From Clostridia bacterium (GTDB taxonomy: Bacteria > Bacillota > Clostridia > Oscillospirales > Acutalibacteraceae), in NCBI GenBank assembly GCA_017465465.1, contig JAFTWE010000028.1:35672-99671 (forward strand): a stretch of 64,000 bases of DNA, given 5' to 3'. This document shows, piece after piece, positions 8,920-17,055 of this stretch. The first letter of the stretch is position 1. The number at the start of each line of letters is the position of its first letter. The position numbers and the translations under genes were made by a program. The notes beneath the pieces are model-generated. The model saw nothing but the letters and a program-made list of their open reading frames with translations, had not been told where the DNA came from and ran no database searches.

Positions 8920-10152
8920 ATGAAAGAAATTAAAAAAGTAGTTCTTGCCTACTCAGGCGGTCTTGATACATCAATCATCATCCCTTGGCTTAAAGAAAAC
9001 TATAACAACTGTGAGGTTGTAGCAGTTTCAGGTGACGTTGGTCAGGGTACAGAGCTTGACGGTCTTGAAGAAAAGGCTATTGCAACAGGCGCTTCAAAGC
9101 TTTATATCGAAGACCTTAAAGATGTTTTTGTAAATGACTTTGTATTCCCCTCAATCAAAGCAGGCGCAGTTTATGAAAAGGAATATCTTCTCGGCACAGC
9201 ATTTGCTCGCCCCATCATCGCTAAGAGACTTGTAGAAATCGCAAAGGCTGAAGGCGCTGACGCTATCTGCCACGGCTGCACAGGTAAGGGTAATGACCAG
9301 GTTCGTTTTGAGCTTGCAATCAAAGCTTTTGCTCCCGAAATGCAGATTATCGCTCCCTGGAGAATCTGGGACATCAAATCTCGTGAAGAAGAGATTGAAT
9401 ATGCAGAGGCAAGAAACATTCCTCTTAAAATTAACCGTGAAACAAACTATTCAAAAGATAAGAACTTGTGGCATCTTTCTCACGAAGGTCTTGACCTTGA
9501 AGACCCCGCAAATGAGCCTCAGTATAACAAGCCCGGCTTCCTTGAAATGGGTGTTTCACCCGAGCAGGCTCCCGATGAACCCACTTATGTAACAATTTCA
9601 TTTGAAAAGGGTATCCCTGTTGCTGTTGACGGCAAGAAAATGGGCGGCGTTGAGATGATTGAGCTTCTTAACGACATCGGCGGTAAAAACGGCGTTGGTC
9701 TTGCAGATATCGTTGAAAACCGTCTTGTTGGTATGAAGTCAAGAGGCGTTTATGAAAACCCCGCAGGCTCAATCCTTTACAAGGCTCACGACATTCTTGA
9801 AACTCTTTGCCTTGACAGAGAAACACATCACTACAAAATGCTCGTAGCTCAGAAATTTGCTGAGGTTGTTTACTTCGGTCAGTGGTTCACTCCTTTGAGA
9901 GAGGCTCTTTCAGCTTTTGTTGACAAAACACAGGAAACTGTTACAGGCGATGTTAAGCTTAAGCTCTACAAAGGTAACATCATCAATGCAGGTGTTACAT
10001 CACCTTACTCACTTTACAGTGAAGCATTTGCAACATTTGATGAAGACGATGTTTATGACCAGAAGGATTCAGCAGGCTTCATCAACCTCTTCGGACTTCC
10101 CCTCAAGGTTAAAGCAATCCTTGACGCAGAAAGAGAAGCAAAAAATAAATAA
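8920..10152 (+). CDS. argG: Argininosuccinate synthase
   Basis: Joins citrulline and aspartate with ATP in arginine synthesis. It has 410 residues, the normal length. The N-terminal PP-loop AYSGGLDTS (10-18) binds ATP, and later blocks such as [13 protein letters not shown] and YSKDKNLWH are family signatures. The open frame can be read back to a TTG at 8905, but that codon lies inside the ribosome site TTGGAGG, so ATG 8920 is the start. It is a single-gene unit ending in a strong terminator. argH does not follow, so the pathway is split. Expected to be repressed by arginine through the ARG boxes upstream. Confidence 0.97.
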   Translation: MKEIKKVVLAYSGGLDTSIIIPWLKENYNNCEVVAVSGDVGQGTELDGLEEKAIATGASKLYIEDLKDVFVNDFVFPSIKAGAVYEKEYLLGTAFARPIIAKRLVEIAKAEGADAICHGCTGKGNDQVRFELAIKAFAPEMQIIAPWRIWDIKSREEEIEYAEARNIPLKINRETNYSKDKNLWHLSHEGLDLEDPANEPQYNKPGFLEMGVSPEQAPDEPTYVTISFEKGIPVAVDGKKMGGVEMIELLNDIGGKNGVGLADIVENRLVGMKSRGVYENPAGSILYKAHDILETLCLDRETHHYKMLVAQKFAEVVYFGQWFTPLREALSAFVDKTQETVTGDVKLKLYKGNIINAGVTSPYSLYSEAFATFDEDDVYDQKDSAGFINLFGLPLKVKAILDAEREAKNK

Positions 10153-10158
10153 TCAATT

Positions 10159-10184
10159 AAAGCTCCCGCCAAGGGAGCTTTTTT
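10159..10184 (+). terminator. argG terminator
   Basis: Stem AAGCTCCC / GGGAGCTT with a GCCAA-type loop, followed by six T residues. Confidence 0.88.
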
Positions 10185-10188
10185 GATG

Positions 10189-10216
10189 TTGCAAAATTTA
10201 TGATTTATGATACAAT
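10189..10216 (+). promoter_or_regulatory. Promoter of the four-span membrane protein gene
   Basis: TTGCAA (10189-10194), 16 bases, TACAAT (10211-10216), 22 bases before the start codon. Confidence 0.55.
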
Positions 10217-10237
10217 GAAAGCTGAAAGGGGATATAT

Positions 10238-11326
10238 ATGTTTATTCGTCATTTAACTCAGCTTATTCTGTCGCTGTTTCAGAAAAGTCCGCTGGGCAAA
10301 TCAAGCCGAAAACAGCCCGACGGATATAAATCCGTTGCCTTGTCTGACTACACTTTGGTTGTAGGGATAATAACAATCCTTTTCACTTTGGCAATTTTTG
10401 TGGTGTCTTTGGTGCTTAAAGCTCCTGTCTGGGTGCCTGTTATCTGGGTTGTTTTTTCTCTTCTCGGTTTTTCTTTAATTATTGCGTGGAAAAATGTAAG
10501 AACAATTTACAATGAAGATGAGATTATTTACAAAAACTTCTGGGGCAAAAAAAGACGGTTTCTGTATTCAGATTTTGTAGGTTATACAGGTATTGTCGGC
10601 AAAACTGATATGAAATATATCACCGTAGACGGACATAAATTGATTATTGACCAAAGAACCGCAGCCCCTGAAATACATAAACTGATTAAAACAAAATATG
10701 AAGAGCTGCATAATGAGCGTTTTCCGAAATTAGAACCCAAAAAAGATATCTTTAACAATAACCTCAGAGACCCTGAAGGATTTATAGTCACTTTTGTATT
10801 TGTGCTATTGATTCCGGTGGTTTTGTCTGTTGTGATGCTGATTTGGGGAGGCGAACCCATAACTCAAGCAGAGTGTGAAAAAGCTATAGTTTCGGTTGAG
10901 GATTATCATATCGCCGAAGGAGATTTTTATTTTTACAGTGATGGGTATGAAGAGTATTTTGCAGTTTATGATTATGAAAAATATGTATCCGATTTAGAAA
11001 CATTTGAAGGATTATATAAAAGCGGTAATTCTTTTGAGGTATTGTGTAAATATCATGAACCTTTCCACGGAAGACCTGCTTATTATGATGTATGTAGTAT
11101 AACTTTTGATGAAAAGGAATTATTGGCTTTTGAAAGCATAAATGAAAAGTTAGAAAAACAGGGTTTGTTGATTATGGTCTTTTTGAGTATAGCATTTTTG
11201 CTTATATTAGTTGTAGCTTTGATACATATAATTATAGCGCGACATCCTGAAAAGTTTAATCCTAAATTGGTAAGGTTCTTCTTTAAAGAGGGTTCATTTG
11301 TAAAATATAATTACGGCAGAGATTAA
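10238..11326 (+). CDS. Four-span membrane protein of unknown function
   Basis: Unrecognised 362-residue protein. Spans are visible at about 38-60, 66-87, 183-207 and 305-332. Between spans 2 and 3 is a compact beta-rich segment (NEDEIIYKNFWGKKRRFLYSD and beyond) resembling the bacterial PH-like domains that follow a membrane hairpin. Between spans 3 and 4 lies an aromatic, acidic domain rich in Tyr, Asp and Glu. AAAGGGG precedes the start. It has its own promoter and no obvious partner gene. The 5' third is richer in G+C than the 3' part. Role unknown; sensing or envelope functions would be guesses. Confidence 0.7.
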   Translation: MFIRHLTQLILSLFQKSPLGKSSRKQPDGYKSVALSDYTLVVGIITILFTLAIFVVSLVLKAPVWVPVIWVVFSLLGFSLIIAWKNVRTIYNEDEIIYKNFWGKKRRFLYSDFVGYTGIVGKTDMKYITVDGHKLIIDQRTAAPEIHKLIKTKYEELHNERFPKLEPKKDIFNNNLRDPEGFIVTFVFVLLIPVVLSVVMLIWGGEPITQAECEKAIVSVEDYHIAEGDFYFYSDGYEEYFAVYDYEKYVSDLETFEGLYKSGNSFEVLCKYHEPFHGRPAYYDVCSITFDEKELLAFESINEKLEKQGLLIMVFLSIAFLLILVVALIHIIIARHPEKFNPKLVRFFFKEGSFVKYNYGRD

Positions 11327-11390
11327 GTCAGTAGGGCAGGGGCTTGCTCCTGCCGCTTCTTTGTCATCGGGTCAACCAGGTTGTCAACCC

Positions 11391-11551
11391 TTACGAATCT
11401 CCACCGTCAGCCAACTGCCCTCCTTGCCTAAAGGAGGGGGGACCGCATAGCGGTGGGAGGATACAAAAGCATATTAAAATCAAGCTTTCTATTAACAATC
11501 CCTCAGTCTTTTTGCTACGCAAAAATCCAGCTCCCTTTGCACAATGGAGCC
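11391..11551. repeat. Two palindrome-rich intergenic elements (MITE-like)
   Basis: Between two genes lie two blocks with the look of dispersed clostridial intergenic repeats. Block A (11391-11461) contains CCTCCTTGCCTAAAGGAGG and the palindrome ACCGCATAGCGGT. Block B (11497-11551) begins AATCCCTCAGTC and ends AGCTCCCTTTGCACAATGGAGCC, each half able to fold into a short hairpin. A related hairpin with GCAGGGGCTTGCTCCTGC lies at 11336-11354. An open frame through this stretch is not coding. Only one copy of each block occurs here, so dispersal is inferred from recollection of similar genomes. Confidence 0.5.
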
Positions 11552-11552
11552 G

Positions 11553-11582
11553 AAAAAGGGCACCGTCATTGACGGTGCCTTA
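11553..11582 (-). terminator. Terminator of the ceramidase-like gene
   Basis: Perfect 9-bp stem GGCACCGTC / GACGGTGCC (11559-11579) with a 3-base loop, followed on the minus strand by five T residues. Confidence 0.85.
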
Positions 11583-11595
11583 ACTGTTGCTATTA

Positions 11596-13377
11596 TTATT
11601 TCATTTCATCAATCATTGCATAATATTCACTTACAATATATGAGCCCATGTGCTTACCAACTGAAAGTGTTTCGTCTGCAATGCCTTCGCCGATGATGTG
11701 TCCCATAAATGCGAAGTTGTTATCTGTGAGAACATAGCCGAGAGCATCGTTTGCAAGGCTTACAGCGTAAATATCAACGCCGTCAACTGCGGTTGCAAGG
11801 CTTTCATAAGGCCATTCGGTGCCGTCCCAGTTTGTGTAGCCTGTAATCTCGTGACCCCAGAAAACTTCGGGATAAAGCTCAGCAGGGAAGAGTGCAAGAC
11901 CAACTCTGTTGCCGAATTCAAGATAACCCATTTCTGTAGGCATTACAGTGTTTCCGTCTTCATCAATATAAACTCTGTTGTTAACAAGCTTCACTTCGCA
12001 AGCGAGAACGAGAATGCTGTTTTCAGGGTGAATAACAATCTCTCTGTGTGTTGCATTAAGTACGGGAGCAAGCTTTTCTGAATAATCAGCTTCAACAATC
12101 AGTTTGCCGAAGGCTCTGCCCAATGTCTTAGCGCTTGCGCCTTTTGATTCCCACTCAGTGAGACCTGTTTCGTCAACCTCAATATCTCTTGAAACCTGAC
12201 CGACAGCACCGGGAATCATAACCACATTGCCGCCGTTTGTTTCTTTGATATATTCATCAAGATAGTAGATAAAGTCAGAGCCAACAAGGTTGTTGCTTGC
12301 GCTGAATGATGTTGCATGGCAGGTGATGTCTGCAATGTATGTTGCTTCACTGCCGCTGTCAGGCACAAAGTAAAGGCTTGCAATTTCGGGCAAATCTTCC
12401 TTTGAAATAAGGTCGCGCTTGTCTTCAATTATATCACCGCAATAGATTGATGAATAATAAAGCTGACCTTTTTCAACATCTTCAAATGCTTCTTTAACTG
12501 CAAGGATAGACTGCTCAACAAAATACTCTTTGAAGTATGTGGGAGCCTCAAGGAAAGGAAGCTCGTCAAAAATTTCAAACTCGTTATTAAAGCCGTTAGC
12601 AAGGAGCTTGTAGAAGAACTGTGTGCTTACGCCCTGAGTGTCAAGAGCTGAATGAGCGTGAGTTGCCATAATGTTAATGCTTGCAACCTCAATACCTTCT
12701 TCTTCGCAATAAGCCATAACACCCTTACGGATGCTTCTTACATCAGTTGAAGTAACACCGAGGCAGTCAATAGCGCCAACAACAACCGCACCCTCACCGC
12801 TGTTATCATCAATAACTGCAACGCGGACTCTCATATCGTCATAAACTCCGAGAGCTTCTTTGTTCATAAGGTCGCGGCCAAGGTAATAATCACCGCTGTC
12901 AATATCTTCGGGAACAACGCTTCTGCTTGCATAGCCAAGGCTCCAGTAATTGCCTTCTGCGGCTGATGTCTGATATGTATCGCGGCCGGGCATAAAGCCA
13001 ACCTCTTCGCTGTTATAGTCAGCAAGGCTTTGCCAGTTGTTGGGGTTGGGATAGAGCTTGCAGATAATCTGAACAAGCTTTTCAACAACAACATTGAGCA
13101 CATTGTAAAGCACTTTCATAAGGTTGTCTTCAAAGCTGAGCTCAGAGCTGAGACCGTTGAATGCGCCCTCTAACATAGCAAGGCTTTCAATCCACATCAT
13201 CGGGTCTGCAATATAGCCGACAAATTCATCCATTGTGGATTTTTCAGCTTCTTCTGTTTCAACTATGGGAGTTTCTTCAACGGCATCTTCAGTTGCATAA
13301 ACACCTGTGCAACCGATTGAAAAAACAAGAGCTAAACACAGAAAAAGAGAAACAAATTTCATAAAATTCTTTTTCAT
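11596..13377 (-). CDS. Secreted neutral/alkaline ceramidase-like protein
   Basis: 593 residues with a signal peptide (basic MKKNFMK, hydrophobic core to about 22, then CTGVYA). The Cys has only a weak lipobox. The body resembles the N-terminal catalytic fold of neutral ceramidases: AVIDD...VVGAIDCLG, then IMATHAHSALDTQG where family members have ATHTHS with zinc-binding His, then DITCHATSFSA, and PGAVGQVSRD where ceramidases have the GDVSPN nucleophile region. Zinc-type His residues are present, but the Ser loop is not identical, so it may act on another amide or ester. An acidic linker after the signal suggests surface exposure. It is a single-gene unit with its own terminator. Confidence 0.72.
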   Translation of the reverse strand: MKKNFMKFVSLFLCLALVFSIGCTGVYATEDAVEETPIVETEEAEKSTMDEFVGYIADPMMWIESLAMLEGAFNGLSSELSFEDNLMKVLYNVLNVVVEKLVQIICKLYPNPNNWQSLADYNSEEVGFMPGRDTYQTSAAEGNYWSLGYASRSVVPEDIDSGDYYLGRDLMNKEALGVYDDMRVRVAVIDDNSGEGAVVVGAIDCLGVTSTDVRSIRKGVMAYCEEEGIEVASINIMATHAHSALDTQGVSTQFFYKLLANGFNNEFEIFDELPFLEAPTYFKEYFVEQSILAVKEAFEDVEKGQLYYSSIYCGDIIEDKRDLISKEDLPEIASLYFVPDSGSEATYIADITCHATSFSASNNLVGSDFIYYLDEYIKETNGGNVVMIPGAVGQVSRDIEVDETGLTEWESKGASAKTLGRAFGKLIVEADYSEKLAPVLNATHREIVIHPENSILVLACEVKLVNNRVYIDEDGNTVMPTEMGYLEFGNRVGLALFPAELYPEVFWGHEITGYTNWDGTEWPYESLATAVDGVDIYAVSLANDALGYVLTDNNFAFMGHIIGEGIADETLSVGKHMGSYIVSEYYAMIDEMK

Positions 13378-13481
13378 AAAATTACCTCCTGATAATTATA
13401 CGAATATATTATATAAAACTTATGGAAATAAATCAACAAATTTTTATTTTTGAATATTACAAAATTTCTTTATTATAATTG

Positions 13482-13514
13482 TTTATTTTTAATGATAAAA
13501 GTGATATAATCATT
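13482..13514 (+). promoter_or_regulatory. Promoter of the CobW pair with an inverted repeat over the -10
   Basis: TTTATT (13482-13487), 17 bases, TATAAT (13505-13510). The inverted repeat AATGAT-N12-ATCATT (13491-13514) covers the -10 box and could be an operator. It is not a good match to the Bacillus Zur consensus. Confidence 0.4.
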
Positions 13515-13548
13515 ATTTGTAAGAAAATAATTCAAAGGACTTGATTAT

Positions 13549-14715
13549 ATGGCAAAGGTAGATATTTTTTCAGGCTTTTTGGGTGCGGGTAAAACCACAC
13601 TTATCAAAAAGCTTATTAAAGAAGCTTTTCCCGGTGAAAAGCTTGTTCTTATTGAAAACGAATTTGGTGAAATCGGCGTTGACGGTAAGTTCCTCGAAGA
13701 GGCAGGAGTTGAAATCACCGAGATGAATTCAGGCTGTATCTGTTGCAGCCTTGTTGGTGACTTTGGTAAGGCTCTTACTAAGGTTGTGGAGGATTATGCC
13801 CCCGAGCGTATTCTCATTGAGCCGTCAGGCGTAGGCAAATTGAGCGATGTTATCAAAGCTGTTAAGGATGTTGGCTCAGATAAGCTGGAGCTTAACTCTT
13901 TCACCACCGTTGTTGATGCAGGCAAATGCAAAATTTATATGAAAAACTTCGGTGAATTTTTTAATGACCAGGTTGAACACGCGCAGACAATTATCCTTTC
14001 GCACACAGGTCTTGTAAGTGAAGAAAGAACAGCCAAGGCCGTTGAGCTTCTTCGTGAGCATAACAAGGATGCCGTTATTGTAACAACCGATTGGGATAAG
14101 CTCACAGGCGAACAGCTCCGCAAGGCTATTGAAAACAATGTGAAATCCCTTAAAGAAGAGCTTGAGGAAGAAGCTTGCCCTGTTTGCGGTCATCATCACC
14201 ACCACGACCACGAGCATCACCACCATCACCACGATGAGCATTGTGACTGCCACGAGCATGAGCATCATCATCACCATCATCATCACGACGAGCATTGCGA
14301 CTGCCACGAGCACGAGCATGAACATCATCACCATCATCACGACGAGCATTGTGACTGCCACGAGCACGAGCATCACCACCACGACCATGATGAACACTGC
14401 ACCTGCGGCTGTCACGGCCATGAGCATCACCACCACGCTGACGATGTTTTTATCAGCTGGGGCAAAGAAACAACAGTAAAATATTCTGCCGAAGAGATGA
14501 ACAATATTCTTTCTGCTCTCGGTGATGAAGAAAAATACGGCATAGTGCTTCGTGCCAAGGGTATTGTTGAAGGAGCAGACGGTGAGTGGATTCATTTTGA
14601 CTATGTTCCCGGTGAGCCTGATGTAAGAACAGGCGGCGCTGATATTATCGGTAAGCTCTGTGTTATCGGCTCAAAGCTCAAGGAAGACGAGCTTGCAATT
14701 CTTTTCAGAATTTAA
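13549..14715 (+). CDS. CobW/COG0523-family GTPase with large His/Cys-rich insert
   Basis: G3E-family metal-chaperone GTPase of 388 residues. Walker A is GFLGAGKTTL at 9-18, the metal motif is CICC in NSGCICCS (about 63-66), and a CobW C-terminal domain follows from about 300. Between them, residues 210-296 begin with CPVC and continue as an almost unbroken His/Cys/Asp/Glu stretch with three DEHCDCHEHEH copies and one DEHCTCGCHGHEH variant. Known relatives insert zinc, cobalt or nickel into client proteins; this tail probably stores or buffers metal. The next gene is a second CobW-type GTPase 11 bases downstream. Metal and client are not identifiable here. Confidence 0.92.
   Translation: MAKVDIFSGFLGAGKTTLIKKLIKEAFPGEKLVLIENEFGEIGVDGKFLEEAGVEITEMNSGCICCSLVGDFGKALTKVVEDYAPERILIEPSGVGKLSDVIKAVKDVGSDKLELNSFTTVVDAGKCKIYMKNFGEFFNDQVEHAQTIILSHTGLVSEERTAKAVELLREHNKDAVIVTTDWDKLTGEQLRKAIENNVKSLKEELEEEACPVCGHHHHHDHEHHHHHHDEHCDCHEHEHHHHHHHHDEHCDCHEHEHEHHHHHHDEHCDCHEHEHHHHDHDEHCTCGCHGHEHHHHADDVFISWGKETTVKYSAEEMNNILSALGDEEKYGIVLRAKGIVEGADGEWIHFDYVPGEPDVRTGGADIIGKLCVIGSKLKEDELAILFRI
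14191..14436 (+). repeat. In-frame tandem repeat encoding His/Cys metal-binding units
   Basis: About four imperfect 48-60 base units rich in CAC/CAT codons with a shared core encoding DEHCDC. Unit lengths differ by multiples of three, so the array can grow or shrink without losing frame. Confidence 0.8.
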
Positions 14716-14726
14716 GAGGTGATTAA

Positions 14727-15668
14727 ATGGAAATCCCTGTATATATGTTTTTAGGCTTCCTTGAAAGCGGAAAAACCACTTTCGTTCAGGATACCCTTTG
14801 TGACAAACGCTTTAATTCAGGTGAAAGAACCTTGCTTCTTCTTTGTGAAGAGGGCGAGGAGGAATATGATTCTTCAAAATGGCCTGAAAAAAACATTTTT
14901 ATTGAAGTTATTGAAGATAAAAGCGAGCTTAATCCGTCCAACCTTGAAAGCCTTGTAAAAAAGCATAAGGCAGAAAGAGTTGTTGTGGAATATAACGGAA
15001 TGTGGCTTGTGCAGGATTTTGCCGCCGCCGTTCCTGAAAATTGGGTACTTTATCAGAGTATGCTTTTTGTGGATTCCACCACATTTTCTGCATACAATGT
15101 AAATATGAGAAGCCTTGTTGTAGATAAAATCAATTCCACCGAGCTTGTTGCATTTAACCGTTTTGACGCTTCTATGGACAAAATGGAGTTTCATAAAATT
15201 GTCAGAGGTGTAACCAAGCGTTGCGACATTGTTTATGAATACAAAGACGGTCACGCTGAATTTGACGATATCGAAGACCCGCTGCCTTTTGATGTTGATG
15301 CTCCCGTTATTACTGTTGAAGATAACGATTACGCCTGGTTTTACCGTGAAATTACAGAAAATATTAAGAAATACACAGGTAAAACCGTTCAGTTTAAAGC
15401 CATTGTTTCAAAAAACGGCAAAATCCCCGGCGGCACCTTTGTTGGCGGCAGGCATATTATGATGTGCTGTGAAGAGGATATCAGCTATTACGGCTTTGTC
15501 TGCCTTTATCCTTTGGCTGAGGCCCTCAACACAGGTGACTGGGTGGTTATCACCGCAACAATAAGCTATAAATTCAACAAGCTCTATTCGGGCAAAGGTC
15601 CTGTATTTAATGTTACATCAGTTAAAAAAGCTGACCCGCCTGAAAAGAAGGTTGCAACATTCTTTTAA
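14727..15668 (+). CDS. CobW-type GTPase fused to a YcgQ/DUF1980-like C-terminal domain
   Basis: 313 residues. The N-terminus is a divergent G3E GTPase: P-loop GFLESGKTTF at 9-18, acidic VVVEYNGMW where CobW has the switch region, and ELVAFNRFD in place of the NKxD base-specificity motif. There is no CXCC motif. From about 205 the sequence (GKTVQFKAIVSKN..., GRHIMMCCEEDI..., LNTGDWVVITATI) resembles the OB-like C-terminus of YcgQ/TIGR03943 proteins, which usually pair with a YcgR permease. Fusing the two is noteworthy and supports a metal-trafficking role with the upstream CobW. AAGAGGTGA precedes the start. Confidence 0.75.
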   Translation: MEIPVYMFLGFLESGKTTFVQDTLCDKRFNSGERTLLLLCEEGEEEYDSSKWPEKNIFIEVIEDKSELNPSNLESLVKKHKAERVVVEYNGMWLVQDFAAAVPENWVLYQSMLFVDSTTFSAYNVNMRSLVVDKINSTELVAFNRFDASMDKMEFHKIVRGVTKRCDIVYEYKDGHAEFDDIEDPLPFDVDAPVITVEDNDYAWFYREITENIKKYTGKTVQFKAIVSKNGKIPGGTFVGGRHIMMCCEEDISYYGFVCLYPLAEALNTGDWVVITATISYKFNKLYSGKGPVFNVTSVKKADPPEKKVATFF

Positions 15669-15673
15669 TTGAT

Positions 15674-16303
15674 ATGGATATTACAATTCTTTATGAGGAT
15701 GAACATTTAATTTTTGCCGTCAAGCCCGTTGGCGTGCTTTCGCAAAAGGGTGACGGTGAAAATATGATTGATTTGCTTTCGCAAAACAGGGGAGAGGTTT
15801 ATCCCGTTCACCGCCTTGATACTGCAGTTGGCGGAGTTATGGTTTTTGCCAAAACAAAGCAGGCGGCGGCAAAGATGTGTGCATTAGTGAGTGAAAATCA
15901 GCTTCACAAGCAATATCTTGCCGTTTTGCAAGGTGCTTTGCCAAAAGAGAGTGATACTCTTGTGGATTTACTCTTTAAGGATTCGCGGAAGAATAAGTCT
16001 TTTGTGGTCAAAAGAGAGCGCAAGGGCGTTAAAAAAGCAAGCCTTGAATATGACCTTATTTCGTTTAAAGATAACCTTTCTTTAGTAAAGGTTAAATTGC
16101 ACACCGGCAGAACTCACCAAATCAGAGTTCAGTTTGCATCCCGTAAGTTGCCTTTATTAGGTGACGGAAAATACGGCAGTAAATGTAACAAATGCTCTGT
16201 TGCGCTGTGGTCAGAATCCCTCAGCTTTGTTCACCCATACACAAAAAAAGAAATCGGTTTCACAGCGTCACCGCCTGACCGATTTCCTTGGAATAATTTT
16301 TAA
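15674..16303 (+). CDS. RluA-family RNA pseudouridine synthase
   Basis: Converts specific uridines in rRNA or tRNA to pseudouridine. It has 209 residues. The catalytic Asp lies in the signature VHRLDTAVGG at about 46-55, and GRTHQIRVQFA near 142-152 is the conserved RNA-contacting block. There is no N-terminal S4 domain, so this is a short RluA-type enzyme whose exact target cannot be assigned. It begins 5 bases after the CobW/DUF1980 gene and probably closes that operon. Confidence 0.9.
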   Translation: MDITILYEDEHLIFAVKPVGVLSQKGDGENMIDLLSQNRGEVYPVHRLDTAVGGVMVFAKTKQAAAKMCALVSENQLHKQYLAVLQGALPKESDTLVDLLFKDSRKNKSFVVKRERKGVKKASLEYDLISFKDNLSLVKVKLHTGRTHQIRVQFASRKLPLLGDGKYGSKCNKCSVALWSESLSFVHPYTKKEIGFTASPPDRFPWNNF

Positions 16304-16306
16304 TTC

Positions 16307-16330
16307 AGACTCCCGAAAGGGAGTCTTTTT
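16307..16330. terminator. Terminator after the pseudouridine synthase
   Basis: Perfect 8-bp stem AGACTCCC / GGGAGTCT with GAAA loop and a T run. It separates two convergent genes. Confidence 0.88.
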
Positions 16331-17006
16331 ATATTATCTTTAAAATATCACTAAGCTTATCTACACAAAAGTCAGCCTCTTTATTGAATCCTTTGTGAAC
16401 GAGAACGGTTTTCATTCCCGCCTTTTTGCCGCCGATAATGTCTGCTTTAAGGCTGTCGCCAATCATATAGAATTCACCGTTCGGATAATAGCTTTTGGCA
16501 AGTTCAAAAATTTCAGCACGGGGTTTTTCGTAACCGACACAAGCAGAAACTACAAAGCGCTCAAACAGATGATGAATACCCAATTCTCTCAAAACCTCCT
16601 CCAACTCAGGATAATTGTTTGAAAGAATTATGTTGATATGCCTAAGCTCTTTTGCTTTTTGAAGAGTTTCAAGGGTAGTTTCATATATTATGTAGTTTTC
16701 CGGCATCATAACAATTTCTTTAACCTTTTCACTTGCAGTTTTAGCTAAAGTCTTACTTATTCCCAAAGAGAGGTAGCTTTTATAAAAGTGGCGGTTCATT
16801 GATTCCCACCATTTGTCACCTGTATTTTCGGGGTAAGCTGTTTCAGGTGTGTGCCAGGAAAATCCTGTTTCCATACACTTTCTAATGTCAAGAAAATGTA
16901 TGCAGTTATCGGGAACAACAGAATCAATGGCTCTTCTGACACTGTTGCTCCATAAGTGGTGTGAAAGAGCAATAGTTCCGTCAAAATCCCAACAAAGGAT
17001 TGCCAT
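16329..17006 (-). CDS. HAD-superfamily hydrolase
   Basis: Phosphatase-like protein of 225 residues. DFDGTIALSHH near the N-terminus is HAD motif I, ILSNNYPE motif II, the Lys of GYEKPRAE motif III, and MIGDSLKADIIGGK motif IV. A helical cap lies between I and II. The open frame runs back to a TTG at 17024, but ATG 17006 gives the usual short N-terminus and has GGAG at a good distance. Likely a nucleotide or sugar-phosphate phosphatase; substrate unknown. Lies downstream of cysS beyond a weak hairpin. Confidence 0.82.
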   Translation of the reverse strand: MAILCWDFDGTIALSHHLWSNSVRRAIDSVVPDNCIHFLDIRKCMETGFSWHTPETAYPENTGDKWWESMNRHFYKSYLSLGISKTLAKTASEKVKEIVMMPENYIIYETTLETLQKAKELRHINIILSNNYPELEEVLRELGIHHLFERFVVSACVGYEKPRAEIFELAKSYYPNGEFYMIGDSLKADIIGGKKAGMKTVLVHKGFNKEADFCVDKLSDILKII

Positions 17007-17027
17007 AATGTCAGCTCCAATCAAAAT

Positions 17028-17050
17028 GGGCGGCCTATGAAGACCGCCTC
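17028..17050 (-). terminator. Possible weak terminator after cysS
   Basis: GGCGG / CCGCC stem (17029-17033 with 17044-17048) read on the minus strand, followed by only a short T-rich tract, so read-through into the HAD gene is plausible. Confidence 0.45.
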
Positions 17051-17055
17051 AGATT

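Noticed and set aside
11344..11583. 79-codon frame in the spacer before the ceramidase-like gene
   Set aside because: It translates palindromic repeat DNA and a terminator; no ribosome site.
14191..14436. Short regular repeats that could suggest a CRISPR array
   Set aside because: Units are in frame, encode His/Cys motifs inside a conserved gene, and have no unique spacers or cas genes.
13876..14595. 239-codon open frame antisense to the CobW His-rich region
   Set aside because: It is the mirror of the CAC/CAT repeat, giving Val/Met-rich nonsense; no ribosome site, and the sense frame has clear motifs.
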